Origin: CALITV01 sp964415795
GTDB taxonomy: Bacteria; UBP6; UBA1177; JAKLFG01
Direction: 5' to 3'
Length of the DNA: 64,000 nt
Assembly: GCA_964415795.1 (NCBI GenBank)
Contig: CAYQBN010000012.1
Coordinates: 8,694 to 72,693, forward strand
The position numbers were made by a program, and so were the translations under genes. The notes under the pieces were generated by a model. It had not been told where the DNA came from, did not search any database, and saw nothing but the letters and a program-made list of their open reading frames with translations. Numbering within the stretch: the stretch's first letter is position 1; each line of letters begins with the position of its first letter. This document shows positions 24,261 to 33,161 of this stretch, piece by piece.

Positions 24261-26049
24261 AGCCGGCGTGAAGCAGTAACAGATGGGTGTTGTAGGTATC
24301 CTTGACATAGTTGTAGTCGAGGACACCGTTGTCGGCAAGGTCGATCGCCGGATCGTATTTGTAGAAGGTTTCCTGCATCCAGCGCCAGTTGAGACCAACT
24401 TGGAAGTACTTGGTGACATTGTAGTTCACCATCACCTCGAGACCGAGTACTGAATTCTTCTGGTCCTCGACAAAGGTATACAGGTAGGGCTGTTTGGAGT
24501 AGCTGAAGCGCACCATCGCGTCGAAGTCCCAGAGGTGGGCATAGGGCGCAGCGAAGAAACCATAAGATTGGTAGTATGAATTGCCATAGTAGTTGCCGCT
24601 CGCATCTTCGAGGAAGCGGTAGGAGAACAGGTCGTTCGTCGTCGCGGGGTTCCTATCCTGATCGATCACTTTCTCGGGGTTGAAGAGCTGACGATAGGAA
24701 TAGTAGAACTCGGCCGCCATCCCGAAATCCATGTTCTCATCAAGCGTATATCCGAGATCGGTCCCGAGGGTAAGGAGGATGTTCATCTTATTACGGATGA
24801 AATCTTCAAGGTAAACCGGTGCCCCCTCTTGTCCCGGCACATCATAGAGATACCCGAAGGGTTCTCCCGTAACTGGATCGGTGCGATTGAGCGCCGTCTT
24901 GATGATGCCGTTTGGGTTCTCGGTATCCATATCGTGGTAGGCCGACCCGATGATGAGCGACAATGCGGACGTGGTGTGTAACGCCTCCTTCATTTCGAAA
25001 CGGACGTCTATGCCGTGCGCCGGGTCTTGGATGTACTGACCACCGTCAAGCTGCGTCTCGTTGCGCCCGTTGAACAGGAAATAGCGCGCCTTGATGCGCA
25101 TCGTATCGGAAAGCGGCACATTGGCCCCAAGCTGGAGGCCGAGATCATTGAAGCCGCCACCGAGATAACGCTCGAAGGCGAGCGGCCGGAAGTAGAACGG
25201 GATCTCGTGATCGTACATCGTGTTCTCGACGCCGAACGGCATACCGAACTTACCGCCTTTGACCTCGATGTAATAACCGCCAATGTTCGGGAAGTGGAAC
25301 GATATGTCTTTCACCATGTCCACCACATCGGCAAGGTTGGCGATATCGGGCTTCGATCCGGTGACATTCTTGTCGTACGCATAGTTCGGCGTGATGACGC
25401 GGTTCTGCTTCACGATGCCATCAATGAAGTCAATCGCAAGCCGTACATTGAACGCATCGGTGCCTCCCTTGAGATCGACGACCGCCTGCGGCACCTCGAA
25501 CTGATAGCTGTTATGAAGCACATCTCCGCCAAAGAGCGTTATGCCATTTGCCAGTTGCCCCACGAGACTCATAGAAAGGGTGAAATGATCGGGAACCACC
25601 GGCTTGGGAGCAGGCGCAGGAACTGGAGCCGGCTCCGGAGTTTGTTCGACCACCGGAGCAGGTTCGGGCTGGGAAACCGGAGCAGGCGCCGGCGCGGTTA
25701 CTGGAGCAGGTTCAGGCATCGGCGCTGGAGCAGGAGCCGGAGCAGGGGCCGGGGCCGGAACAGGAGCAGGAGCCGGGGCTGGAGCAGGGACTGGGGACGG
25801 CTTCGGCGCCGGAGCAGGGGCAGGAGCCGGTTCAGGGGCCGGGGTCGGCGCAGCATTCGGGTTATACTTCTGGAGATACTGCTGGTAGAGCTGCTGGTAG
25901 TCGGTGCCTTCCTCTTTCTTTTCCTCTTTCTTCGGTTCGGCCTTCTTCTCTTCCTTCTTTGCCGGGGCAACCGGGACAAGCGCCGGTTCCTGCGCCACAG
26001 CGACCGCAAAGAAGACCGCGAACATCAAACCTACGAACAGACGCATCAT
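24232..26049 (-). CDS. Outer-membrane beta-barrel protein with a long Pro/Ala-rich linker
   Basis: 605 residues from the ATG at 26049 (a second ATG at 26046), just behind GAGGAGG. A signal peptide (about 1-20, cleaved near VAVAQ) is followed by a Lys/Glu-rich patch, a Tyr/Gln-rich stretch (QQLYQQYLQKY) and about 85 residues of Pro-Ala repeats (about residues 66-150). The remainder (about 155-605) has alternating short strands rich in aromatic residues and Gly/Asp turns, typical of a 16-or-more-stranded porin; BBP2/OmpL-like porins come to mind, but I cannot verify the family. The linker could span the periplasm or bind cell wall (inference). The 3' end overlaps the YgiQ gene by 29 bases. Confidence 0.65.
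   Translation of the reverse strand: MMRLFVGLMFAVFFAVAVAQEPALVPVAPAKKEEKKAEPKKEEKKEEGTDYQQLYQQYLQKYNPNAAPTPAPEPAPAPAPAPKPSPVPAPAPAPAPVPAPAPAPAPAPAPMPEPAPVTAPAPAPVSQPEPAPVVEQTPEPAPVPAPAPKPVVPDHFTLSMSLVGQLANGITLFGGDVLHNSYQFEVPQAVVDLKGGTDAFNVRLAIDFIDGIVKQNRVITPNYAYDKNVTGSKPDIANLADVVDMVKDISFHFPNIGGYYIEVKGGKFGMPFGVENTMYDHEIPFYFRPLAFERYLGGGFNDLGLQLGANVPLSDTMRIKARYFLFNGRNETQLDGGQYIQDPAHGIDVRFEMKEALHTTSALSLIIGSAYHDMDTENPNGIIKTALNRTDPVTGEPFGYLYDVPGQEGAPVYLEDFIRNKMNILLTLGTDLGYTLDENMDFGMAAEFYYSYRQLFNPEKVIDQDRNPATTNDLFSYRFLEDASGNYYGNSYYQSYGFFAAPYAHLWDFDAMVRFSYSKQPYLYTFVEDQKNSVLGLEVMVNYNVTKYFQVGLNWRWMQETFYKYDPAIDLADNGVLDYNYVKDTYNTHLLLLHAGFNYDALLVK
25592..25858 (-). repeat. Low-complexity Pro-Ala coding repeat
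   Basis: An imperfect GC-rich hexamer array (GGAGCC/GGAGCA-like on the plus strand) encoding PAPAPAP with occasional E, V, K and M. It lies wholly inside the outer-membrane protein gene, and its length is likely to vary between strains. Confidence 0.85.
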
Positions 26050-26125
26050 TTTCCTCCTCTCAGTAATCAACCATATATGCCGGACGATTTAGTGTAGTAT
26101 AACGAAAAACGAAACACAACATTTT

Positions 26126-26141
26126 TTGAACGGTTGTTCAA
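26126..26141. repeat. Inverted repeat between the lipoprotein and porin genes
   Basis: TTGAAC-GGTT-GTTCAA, perfect 6-base arms. On the minus strand it lies 9 bases past the lipoprotein stop but has no T-run after it, so a terminator role is doubtful; it could be an operator for the downstream porin gene. Confidence 0.3.
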
Positions 26142-26149
26142 TGTTCTTT

Positions 26150-27178
26150 TCACTGCGGGAACAAGGTCTCCTCGTTCGCCTTGATCTCGGCGCAGGTCCA
26201 GTTTTCGGGAATGCGAACCATTTTGAACCAACTGTTAGCGAGGTCCGGCTCGATGGTTTTTTCACTCGTAAGCGCGCTGTTCGAGGCCTCGAGCACCACC
26301 TGTTCGCTCTCCCATACGAGCGACCCCGCGACCGTGTCGTCGTTCTGTATCTCGCCGAACATGCCCACGATGGTGCGTTGGATGGTGTACATCGTGCCGG
26401 GGCCATTGAAGACCATCGGGATATGGCCTATGCAGTCAACCGTCATGCCGGGGTGACCATCCTCATCCTGATCGTAGACACGCGGATCGTTCTTATCGGT
26501 GGGAAGCGGATCAGCATAGGGGTCCACCAAGTCCTTGACTCCATTGAGCGTAAGGACACCCTCTGCGGACACCTCATTCGGTAACCGTCCCGCACCGATC
26601 ATGAACACCCAATCGGTCGGCTTGAGATGAGCGATGTAGTTGTCGCCGATAATGATCTCGACGAGGTCCGATCCGCTGTCTATCGTGATGTCGCAGGTTA
26701 TGGCGGTCACATTCGCCGTACCATCGCCGGTGTCGGTCACCGTAGCAAGCGCGTAGGCCGCCGTGGTCGAAACGCTGTGCTGTTCGCCGAGGACCGGGAT
26801 GGTTGTCGTGACATTCGAGGTGGTGAAGTTGAGCATCGCCCATGTCCCGGTAAGAGACAAGGCGGGAATATCCTCATCGGGCAGTTCGGTGTCGGGTTGC
26901 CCATCATCCGTTATCGTTTCATCGGTAACGACCTCATCAGTTATCGCCTCATCGGTCGCCACATCATCGCTCATCGCTTCATCGTTTTGGGCTTCATCAA
27001 TCAGCGTCTCATCAGGCTGCGCGGTATCGGTCACCGCTTCGTCGGTCACCACCTCGTCAGTGACCGCGGTATCGGGAACCATCGTTTGATCGTTCTCTGC
27101 CTTTTTCGACCCATCGCTACAGGATAGGGCAAACACGAAACTCGACACGAAGAGAGCCGTCATGCGGAACAAGTTCAT
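26150..27178 (-). CDS. Lipoprotein with an acidic TDE-repeat linker
   Basis: 342 residues from the ATG at 27178, with a strong AAGGAGGT. The leader ends in the lipobox FALSC with Cys20. Residues 25-105 are a degenerate repeat of [T/P]DE[A/V][V/I]. From about 110 the sequence becomes a folded Ser/Thr-rich domain that starts SLTGTWAML, a lipocalin-like or 'Gly-Thr-Trp' beta-domain opening. TDE-type linkers after a lipid-anchored cysteine are familiar from surface lipoproteins of some environmental genomes; function is unknown. It is followed after 100 bases by the porin-like gene on the same strand, so they may share a transcript. Confidence 0.7.
   Translation of the reverse strand: MNLFRMTALFVSSFVFALSCSDGSKKAENDQTMVPDTAVTDEVVTDEAVTDTAQPDETLIDEAQNDEAMSDDVATDEAITDEVVTDETITDDGQPDTELPDEDIPALSLTGTWAMLNFTTSNVTTTIPVLGEQHSVSTTAAYALATVTDTGDGTANVTAITCDITIDSGSDLVEIIIGDNYIAHLKPTDWVFMIGAGRLPNEVSAEGVLTLNGVKDLVDPYADPLPTDKNDPRVYDQDEDGHPGMTVDCIGHIPMVFNGPGTMYTIQRTIVGMFGEIQNDDTVAGSLVWESEQVVLEASNSALTSEKTIEPDLANSWFKMVRIPENWTCAEIKANEETLFPQ
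26868..27081 (-). repeat. Degenerate tandem repeat encoding the TDE linker
   Basis: About 15-18-base imperfect units (ATCGG-TAACGA-CCTCATCAG type on the plus strand) encoding DEAVTDEVVTDE and similar. Individual units differ at synonymous and non-synonymous positions. Confidence 0.75.
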
Positions 27179-27277
27179 CGTTACCTCCTTCAAACAAAGT
27201 ATCTGGTGACCGGCATCATTTTAATTTTCTGCGCAGGAAAGACAATTTTTGTCTGTGGCTTTCTCCCCCTATTCTTC

Positions 27278-27306
27278 TTGACTTCACATCGTCGAACCTT
27301 TACGAT
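27278..27306 (+). promoter_or_regulatory. Promoter of prkA-yeaH-rpe
   Basis: TTGACT at 27278-27283, 17 bases, TACGAT at 27301-27306; the prkA start is at 27354. Confidence 0.65.
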
Positions 27307-27353
27307 GGATTCGTCGCAAGAGAACAATCGGTACGAACACGGAGGAAAAGCCC

Positions 27354-29438
27354 ATGGCCAAGAGAAAAGAAACGAATCCAAGTTCTTCGAACACGCCGCT
27401 CTTGCAGCATCTCAGCGCAGTCCTTTCAGGAGAGCGGCGGTTCGAGAATGTCTTCCAGTCGGTCTCCCGCATGATCCTCGGCGATCCTTCGAAGATAGAG
27501 AAAGTAACGGTCAATGGCCGTCCCACCTATGATTTCAAGGTGTTCCGTGAAGGAAAAAAACACATCATCGGGATGTTCGACGAGATCAACTCCTTCGTTT
27601 CGTTCGTCAAGGACGCCGCCGAGGGAGGTTCGTCGGCAGAGATGGCGTTCGTACTCATCGGCGAACCGGGGAACGGAAAGACCTTCTTTGTCGATTTTCT
27701 GTCGAGTCTCTATCGTCAATTCCTCATGAAACCAGAGAACCGGCGGTACACTTTCCGATTCGCTGGTTTGGACAAGATCGGCGGCTACGGCAAGATCGAA
27801 CGCATCGAGTCGCAGACCTTCGAGGATCCGATGATCCTTCTCATGAATCTGTTCGAAGAAAAGGGAAAGAATCAAGAGTTCCTCACAGAACATGGCGCCA
27901 ACGATAAACAAATAGCGACCTTCTGGAAGAACTACCGACCGCTCGGTGCCTGCACCTACTACATCTGGAACCAGATCCGCGAATACTGCGACGATGACCT
28001 CGAGAAGATGCTTGATTTCATCGAGGTGGTGCCGGTGCCGGTGAGCGAGTCGCGCGGCGTCATCACTGGCAAATATGCGGCAAAGGACAAAATAACCTCA
28101 TCAGCGGTCGATCTCCTCGGCGAAGAGTCCATCACGCGCATCCTTCACCTCGCGAACCCCGACAATCCCTATCGCTTCGACCTGCGCCGCGGCGCTCTGG
28201 CGCGCGTAGCGGGTGGCGGCATCCACTTCGCCGACGAGATATTCAAGAACAAGCGTGACCTCGTGCAGATCTACCTCGGCGTTATCCAAAATCGCACGAT
28301 AGACATCGAAGGATTCAAATGGCCGATAGACACCCTCATCATCGCGACCTCTAACAACGCCGAGTTCGCCCGTTTCCTCGAAGAGAAGGAACAGGCTCCC
28401 ATCGTAGACCGATGCCGACTCTGCTACATGTCGCATAATACCAACTTCAAACTTCAGAAAGAGCTCACCTCGTTCGCGGTGGGAAGCATCGAAAAGACCA
28501 CCTTCACCGGACAGGGGTTGCACATAGATCCAAACCTCAACTATGTCCTGTCGGTCTCGGTCATACTTTCGCGCATGCCGCGTTCCGACAAACTCACGCC
28601 AGTCGAGATGATGAAACTCGCCGCGGGCGAGGTGGCAGGCGAGAAATCGCTCAAGACGCTCGCCGAGGTCATCGCTGAACTCAACACCGATCCCGACATC
28701 ACCAAGCGCTTCGGCCAGAAAGGGCTCGGCCATCGCAACCTCGGCCGCGCGATACAGGTGCTCCTCGAGCGCTCCGAGACACAAGAGGGCAAGTGCATGT
28801 ACGCCGGCGACGCATTCAAAGCGATCGAGAGCGTCATCCTCGACTATGTGCAGGACGCCAACGACCGAACGAAGTACTTTGAGGACCTCAAGATAGCGCG
28901 CGGCCTCTACCGCGAACAGGTGATGACGGCGATCTTCAACGCCTACATGGACGAACCGAACGCGGTCGAGCGCGATGTCATGAACTATGTCAACATGATC
29001 ATCGGCATAGACGCGAAGAACCTCGGCCCCGACAAACTGTGGACCTACCGCGATCCGCAGACGGGAAAGCTCGTTTCGCTCAAAATAGACGAGACCTTCA
29101 TCAACAGCGTCGAGGAGCGGATGGGGCTCAAGACCAAGGAACAGAAACAGTCTTACCGCACCACCATCGCAAAGATCTACGGTCAAAAGGTGGTCAAGGA
29201 CCCGAACTACAACTTCATGGATAACAACGACCTCGTGAAAGCGGTCACCGATGTGCGGCTCAAGTCCGACATCGCCGGTGCCGGTTCGCTCGTCGGCGCG
29301 CTCGCCAACCGCACCAACGAAGAGAACCAGAAACTCTACAACCGCATGATCGCCACGATGACTGGAAAACTTGGCTACTGCCCCACCTGCGCCCAGAAGA
29401 CCATCGAGTACTTCTGCACGCAGGACGACGCAAGTTAA
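27354..29438 (+). CDS. prkA: PrkA-family serine protein kinase (YeaG-like)
   Basis: 694 residues, somewhat longer than E. coli YeaG. The AAA-like domain has Walker A GEPGNGKT at 103-110, a FADEIFKNK segment in the Walker-B/switch region (ADEIFKN) and an IIATSNNAEF sensor. The C-terminal PrkA kinase domain ends with a CPTC...C cysteine pair. PrkA/YeaG proteins are stress- and starvation-linked kinases, usually encoded together with the VWA protein YeaH/DUF444 and often SpoVR. Here yeaH follows after 13 bases, and rpe takes the place of spoVR. GGAGG precedes the ATG. Confidence 0.93.
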   Translation: MAKRKETNPSSSNTPLLQHLSAVLSGERRFENVFQSVSRMILGDPSKIEKVTVNGRPTYDFKVFREGKKHIIGMFDEINSFVSFVKDAAEGGSSAEMAFVLIGEPGNGKTFFVDFLSSLYRQFLMKPENRRYTFRFAGLDKIGGYGKIERIESQTFEDPMILLMNLFEEKGKNQEFLTEHGANDKQIATFWKNYRPLGACTYYIWNQIREYCDDDLEKMLDFIEVVPVPVSESRGVITGKYAAKDKITSSAVDLLGEESITRILHLANPDNPYRFDLRRGALARVAGGGIHFADEIFKNKRDLVQIYLGVIQNRTIDIEGFKWPIDTLIIATSNNAEFARFLEEKEQAPIVDRCRLCYMSHNTNFKLQKELTSFAVGSIEKTTFTGQGLHIDPNLNYVLSVSVILSRMPRSDKLTPVEMMKLAAGEVAGEKSLKTLAEVIAELNTDPDITKRFGQKGLGHRNLGRAIQVLLERSETQEGKCMYAGDAFKAIESVILDYVQDANDRTKYFEDLKIARGLYREQVMTAIFNAYMDEPNAVERDVMNYVNMIIGIDAKNLGPDKLWTYRDPQTGKLVSLKIDETFINSVEERMGLKTKEQKQSYRTTIAKIYGQKVVKDPNYNFMDNNDLVKAVTDVRLKSDIAGAGSLVGALANRTNEENQKLYNRMIATMTGKLGYCPTCAQKTIEYFCTQDDAS

Positions 29439-29451
29439 CGAAGACAGATAG

Positions 29452-30615
29452 ATGGAACAGCTCTTTCTGAAAACGCTCGACGAACTGCTCGAGCACGACA
29501 AACAGCGCGAGTCCGACGGTTTTCCGCGCCGCATCCGATTGGGACGGCTCACCAAGCCGCTCCCCGGCAAAAAAGCGCAGGTGGTGGTGGTCCCGACGAC
29601 GACCGAACCTAAGTTCTATCACGACGACTCGGTGACCGAGGACGGCGAGGGGAGCCCGACGGGCGGATCAGGCGAAGGCAAGGAGGGCGATGTCCTCGGC
29701 GAGGCGCCCGCCGAGCCGCAGGAGGGCGAGGGTACCGGCGCGGGACAGGGAGAAGGAGGAGAGCACGACCTCACGAGCGAGGCCTACGACCTCGGCAAAG
29801 TGCTCACCGAGAAGTTCCATCTGCCCAACATCAAGGACAAGGGAAAGAAGCGCGCCTTCAACAAGTACACCTACGATCTCACCGATCGCAACCGCGGGTT
29901 CGGACAACTGCTCGACAAGAAAGCGACCATCCGCCGCATCGTCGAGACCAACATTCAACTCGGCACCATCTCCCCCGGCGAGCCAATACACCCCGAGAAC
30001 CTCGTCGTCGGACCGCGCGATCAGGTCTATCGCATCCTGTCGCCCGAAAAGGATTTCGAGACACAGGCGGTCGTCTTCTTCCTGCGCGACTACTCCGGTT
30101 CCATGGAAGGCCGTCCGACCGAGGTGGTGAGCCTCCAGCACCTCCTCATCTATGCGTGGCTCATGTACCAGTATCAAAACAATGTGCTGACCCGCTTCAT
30201 TCTCCACGACACCGAGGCAAAAGAGGTTCCCGATTTCTATACTTACTACAAATCGAGCGTCTCAGGCGGCACCCGTTGCGCCCCTGCTTTCGAGCTCGTC
30301 AACAAGATTGTCGAGATCGAGCGGCTCGCTGTTGACTACAACATCTATGTCTTCTACGGCACCGACGGCGACGACTGGGACAGCGCCGGGAAGGAACTCG
30401 CCGATGCGATAGAAAAGACGCTCTCCTTCGCAAATCGCGTCGGCATCACCGTCGCCAAGAGCAATGCCGGCACCGAAACGACCGTCGAGCGGACCATCGA
30501 GCGCGCCGGCCTTCTCAAACAGAAACCGAAACTCATCAAACTCGACTCCTTCGCGGCATCCGACGCCGACGAACCGCGCGTCATCGAAGGGATACGAAAA
30601 CTGGTAGGAGAGTAA
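29452..30615 (+). CDS. DUF444/YeaH-family protein with a VWA-like domain
   Basis: 387 residues. The N-terminal part is charged, with a Gly/Glu-rich region (residues 60-105). The C-terminal half carries a von Willebrand A-like fold with the MIDAS-type motif RDYSGSM (DxSxS) near residue 215, the SGGTRCAPAF segment and YGTDGDDW. YeaH homologues work with the PrkA kinase encoded just upstream; the molecular role is not established. The ribosome-binding site is weak, and the start lies 13 bases past the prkA stop, so translation is probably coupled. Confidence 0.92.
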   Translation: MEQLFLKTLDELLEHDKQRESDGFPRRIRLGRLTKPLPGKKAQVVVVPTTTEPKFYHDDSVTEDGEGSPTGGSGEGKEGDVLGEAPAEPQEGEGTGAGQGEGGEHDLTSEAYDLGKVLTEKFHLPNIKDKGKKRAFNKYTYDLTDRNRGFGQLLDKKATIRRIVETNIQLGTISPGEPIHPENLVVGPRDQVYRILSPEKDFETQAVVFFLRDYSGSMEGRPTEVVSLQHLLIYAWLMYQYQNNVLTRFILHDTEAKEVPDFYTYYKSSVSGGTRCAPAFELVNKIVEIERLAVDYNIYVFYGTDGDDWDSAGKELADAIEKTLSFANRVGITVAKSNAGTETTVERTIERAGLLKQKPKLIKLDSFAASDADEPRVIEGIRKLVGE

Positions 30616-30620
30616 CCGTC

Positions 30621-31274
30621 ATGGTCAAGATAGCGCCCTCGATACTGTCGGCCGATTTCACGCGCCTTGCCGAGGAGATACGCTCCATCGAGGAGAGCGG
30701 CGCCGACATCGTCCATCTCGACATCATGGATGGCCACTTCGTCCCAAACATCACCTTCGGTCCCTTCATCGTGAAACAGATACGGGACCTTACGAAACTT
30801 CCGCTCGACGCCCACCTCATGATCGAGAACCCCGGGCAGTACCTGCAGGCGTTCCGCGACGCCGGAAGCGACTGGATAACGGTCCATGTCGAGACCGAAC
30901 GGCACCTGCACCGGACGCTTCAGCAGATAAAGGCGCTCGGCGCGAAGGTGGGCGTTTCGCTCAACCCGCACACTGGCCTCGACTGGATGGCCTCGGTCGC
31001 CGACCTCATGGACCTCGTGCTCGTGATGACGGTCAACCCCGGGTTCGGTGCGCAGAAGTACATTCCGGCGGCCGGGAAGAAGATCGCCGACATCGCCGCG
31101 TTTCGCAAGAAGCACGGACTTTCGTTCGACATCTCGGTGGACGGCGGGATAAACACCGAGACGGCCCATGAGGTCGTCTCTCTCGGGGCTGACATTCTGG
31201 TGACGGGAAATGCATTCTTCTCACTGTCGTCCGGAGACCGCAGAGACCTTGTGAAAAAACTCAAAAGCCTCTAA
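30621..31274 (+). CDS. rpe: Ribulose-phosphate 3-epimerase
   Basis: 217 residues, normal length for the (beta/alpha)8 enzyme. KIAPSILSADF at the N-terminus, VHLDIMDGHFVPN with the metal-binding His and catalytic Asp, LDAHLMIENP, TVNPGFGAQ and SVDGGINTE with the second catalytic Asp are all present. It interconverts ribulose-5-phosphate and xylulose-5-phosphate in the pentose phosphate pathway. It is 5 bases after the DUF444 gene. Its TAA overlaps the stop of the convergent small membrane protein gene. Confidence 0.97.
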   Translation: MVKIAPSILSADFTRLAEEIRSIEESGADIVHLDIMDGHFVPNITFGPFIVKQIRDLTKLPLDAHLMIENPGQYLQAFRDAGSDWITVHVETERHLHRTLQQIKALGAKVGVSLNPHTGLDWMASVADLMDLVLVMTVNPGFGAQKYIPAAGKKIADIAAFRKKHGLSFDISVDGGINTETAHEVVSLGADILVTGNAFFSLSSGDRRDLVKKLKSL

Positions 31275-31510
31275 GGCAGAAACGGCGCGAACAATCCAAG
31301 AAAAGCCGCGACCGGGTCCTCGGTACGCGACACGACCGATATTACGAGCATAAGGAGCACCATTAAGAGAAAGACGAAGGCGCGGAGTTCGTCACCGGCG
31401 GTGAAACGCCGGCGCCGTTTGGGCGCGACCGCCTGAAGACGCAACTGGGTTGCGACGCGAGGTGCCGCCGCCGTCACCGGTTCGATCGGTATCTTATCCT
31501 TCTCTGCCAT
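31271..31510 (-). CDS. Small single-span membrane protein
   Basis: 79 residues: a 40-residue soluble N-terminus with a basic patch (PKRRRRF), one transmembrane helix (about residues 45-62, FVFLLMVLLMLVISVV) and a short tail. I recognise no family. The start at 31510 lies 17 bases inside the end of pyrG with a modest GGAAG site, and the stop shares CTAA with the rpe stop. The gene is at the end of the pgk-pyrG transcript; it could be a small regulatory or accessory membrane protein. Confidence 0.5.
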   Translation of the reverse strand: MAEKDKIPIEPVTAAAPRVATQLRLQAVAPKRRRRFTAGDELRAFVFLLMVLLMLVISVVSRTEDPVAAFLGLFAPFLP

Positions 31511-33116
31511 GACGCTTCCCGTTTTCTACCGCCGCAGCGATGAAGGCGGCGAACAGCGGATGCGGGGCGAACGGCTTCGACTTGAACTCGGGATGGAACT
31601 GACAACCGAGGAACCACGGGTGTCCCGGTAGTTCTATCATCTCGACCAATCCCGTCTCCTTGTCGCGCCCCGTTATCCGAAGCCCCTTCGCGGTCAGATC
31701 CTTTTCAAAACGGGGATTGAACTCGAGCCGGTGACGATGCCGCTCACTGATAATACGGCTCTTGTAGGCGGCATAAGCGAGCGATCCCTCTTCGACGGCG
31801 CAGGTGTAGGCACCAAGTCGCATGGTGCCGCCGAGCGCGCGGATCCCTTTCTGCCCCTCCATGAGGTCAATAACCGGGAAAGGCGTCTCTTTATCGAACT
31901 CGGTAGAGTGTGCTCTCTCCATGCCGCACACATGGCGCGCGAACTCGATAGTGGCGATCTGCATGCCGAGACAGATGCCGAAATAGGGGATCCCGTTCTC
32001 GCGTGCATAGCGGGCCGCCATGATTTTTCCCTCGATACCGCGTTGGCCGAACCCCCCCGGGACGAGGATGCCGTCGCAGGCACTCAGCTCCGTGATGGGC
32101 GTTTCGCCGCGTTCGAGTTTCTCGGAATCCACATACACGAGCTCCACACGGTAACTGTTCTCGATGCCGCCGTGGTGCAGTGCCTCATTGAGTGATTTGT
32201 AGGACTCCTTGAGGTTGACATACTTGCCGACCACCGCGATGCGTACCGTTCCCTTCGGATTGTTGATCCGCTCGCAGATGGTCTCCCACTTCTTGAGCCC
32301 CGCCGACCGCGACCAGATGTTGAGGTACTTCGCGATGATATCGTCGACGCCCTGTCGCGCATAGACGAGCGGCAGTTCGTAGATGTTCTTCACATCGACC
32401 GCCGAGAAGACCGCCTCCTTTTTCACATTGGTGAAGAGCGCGATCTTCTCGCGTATCTCGTCGCTGAGCTCGGTCTCGCACCGGCATAGCAGGATGTCGG
32501 GCTGGATGCCGATGGCACGCAACTCCTTGACGCTGTGCTGGGTCGGCTTCGTCTTGAACTCGCCCGCCGCCTTGATGTAGGGAACGAGCGTGAGATGGAC
32601 GTAGAGCACATTCTCCTTGCCGACATCGTAAGCGAACTGGCGGATCGCCTCGAGGAACGGTTGCCCCTCTATGTCGCCGACGGTACCGCCGATCTCTACC
32701 TGTATGATGTCAGCCGTATCGGAAAGAAGCGATATCTTGCTCTTTATCTCGTTGGTGATGTGTGGGATGACCTGCACTGTCTTGCCAAGGTATTCACCAC
32801 GGCGTTCCTTTTGGATGACGGCGTCGTAGATCTGCCCCGTCGTATAGTTATTGTTGCGACCGACGGTGATGTTACAGAACCGCTCATAGTGACCGAGGTC
32901 GAGGTCGGTCTCAGCCCCGTCGTCGGTCACAAAGACCTCCCCGTGCTGGAACGGGCTCATCGTTCCGGGGTCGACATTGAGATAGGGATCGAACTTGAGC
33001 AGATTGACCTTGATGCCACGCGCCTCGAGAAGTGCCCCTATCGTGGTGGAGGCGATTCCTTTCCCGAGGGAACTGACGACGCCGCCGGTAATAAAAATGT
33101 ACTTCGTGCGCTTCAT
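31494..33116 (-). CDS. pyrG: CTP synthase
   Basis: 540 residues. The synthetase domain starts KYIFITGGVVSSLGKG (P-loop) and has the UTP/Mg segments FDPYLNVDPGTM and DDGAETDLDLGHYER. The C-terminal glutamine amidotransferase has the nucleophile elbow FGICLGMQ and the His-Glu pair in FHPEFKSKP. It makes CTP from UTP, ATP and glutamine. It lies 45 bases behind pgk and overlaps the small membrane gene by 17 bases. Confidence 0.98.
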   Translation of the reverse strand: MKRTKYIFITGGVVSSLGKGIASTTIGALLEARGIKVNLLKFDPYLNVDPGTMSPFQHGEVFVTDDGAETDLDLGHYERFCNITVGRNNNYTTGQIYDAVIQKERRGEYLGKTVQVIPHITNEIKSKISLLSDTADIIQVEIGGTVGDIEGQPFLEAIRQFAYDVGKENVLYVHLTLVPYIKAAGEFKTKPTQHSVKELRAIGIQPDILLCRCETELSDEIREKIALFTNVKKEAVFSAVDVKNIYELPLVYARQGVDDIIAKYLNIWSRSAGLKKWETICERINNPKGTVRIAVVGKYVNLKESYKSLNEALHHGGIENSYRVELVYVDSEKLERGETPITELSACDGILVPGGFGQRGIEGKIMAARYARENGIPYFGICLGMQIATIEFARHVCGMERAHSTEFDKETPFPVIDLMEGQKGIRALGGTMRLGAYTCAVEEGSLAYAAYKSRIISERHRHRLEFNPRFEKDLTAKGLRITGRDKETGLVEMIELPGHPWFLGCQFHPEFKSKPFAPHPLFAAFIAAAVENGKRHGREG

Positions 33117-33161
33117 GCCGTTGATGTCCTCTTCGATGTCTTCGATTTTGTTCTTTTTCTG

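Noticed and set aside
25592..25858. GC-rich short repeats that could be mistaken for a CRISPR-like or minisatellite array
   Set aside because: The units are imperfect hexamers in frame with the porin gene and encode a Pro-Ala linker; there are no spacers of constant length.
25015..26097. Long plus-strand frame opposite the porin gene, with an Arg/Gly/Ser-rich repeat
   Set aside because: It is the reverse complement of the Pro-Ala linker and has no start signal of its own.
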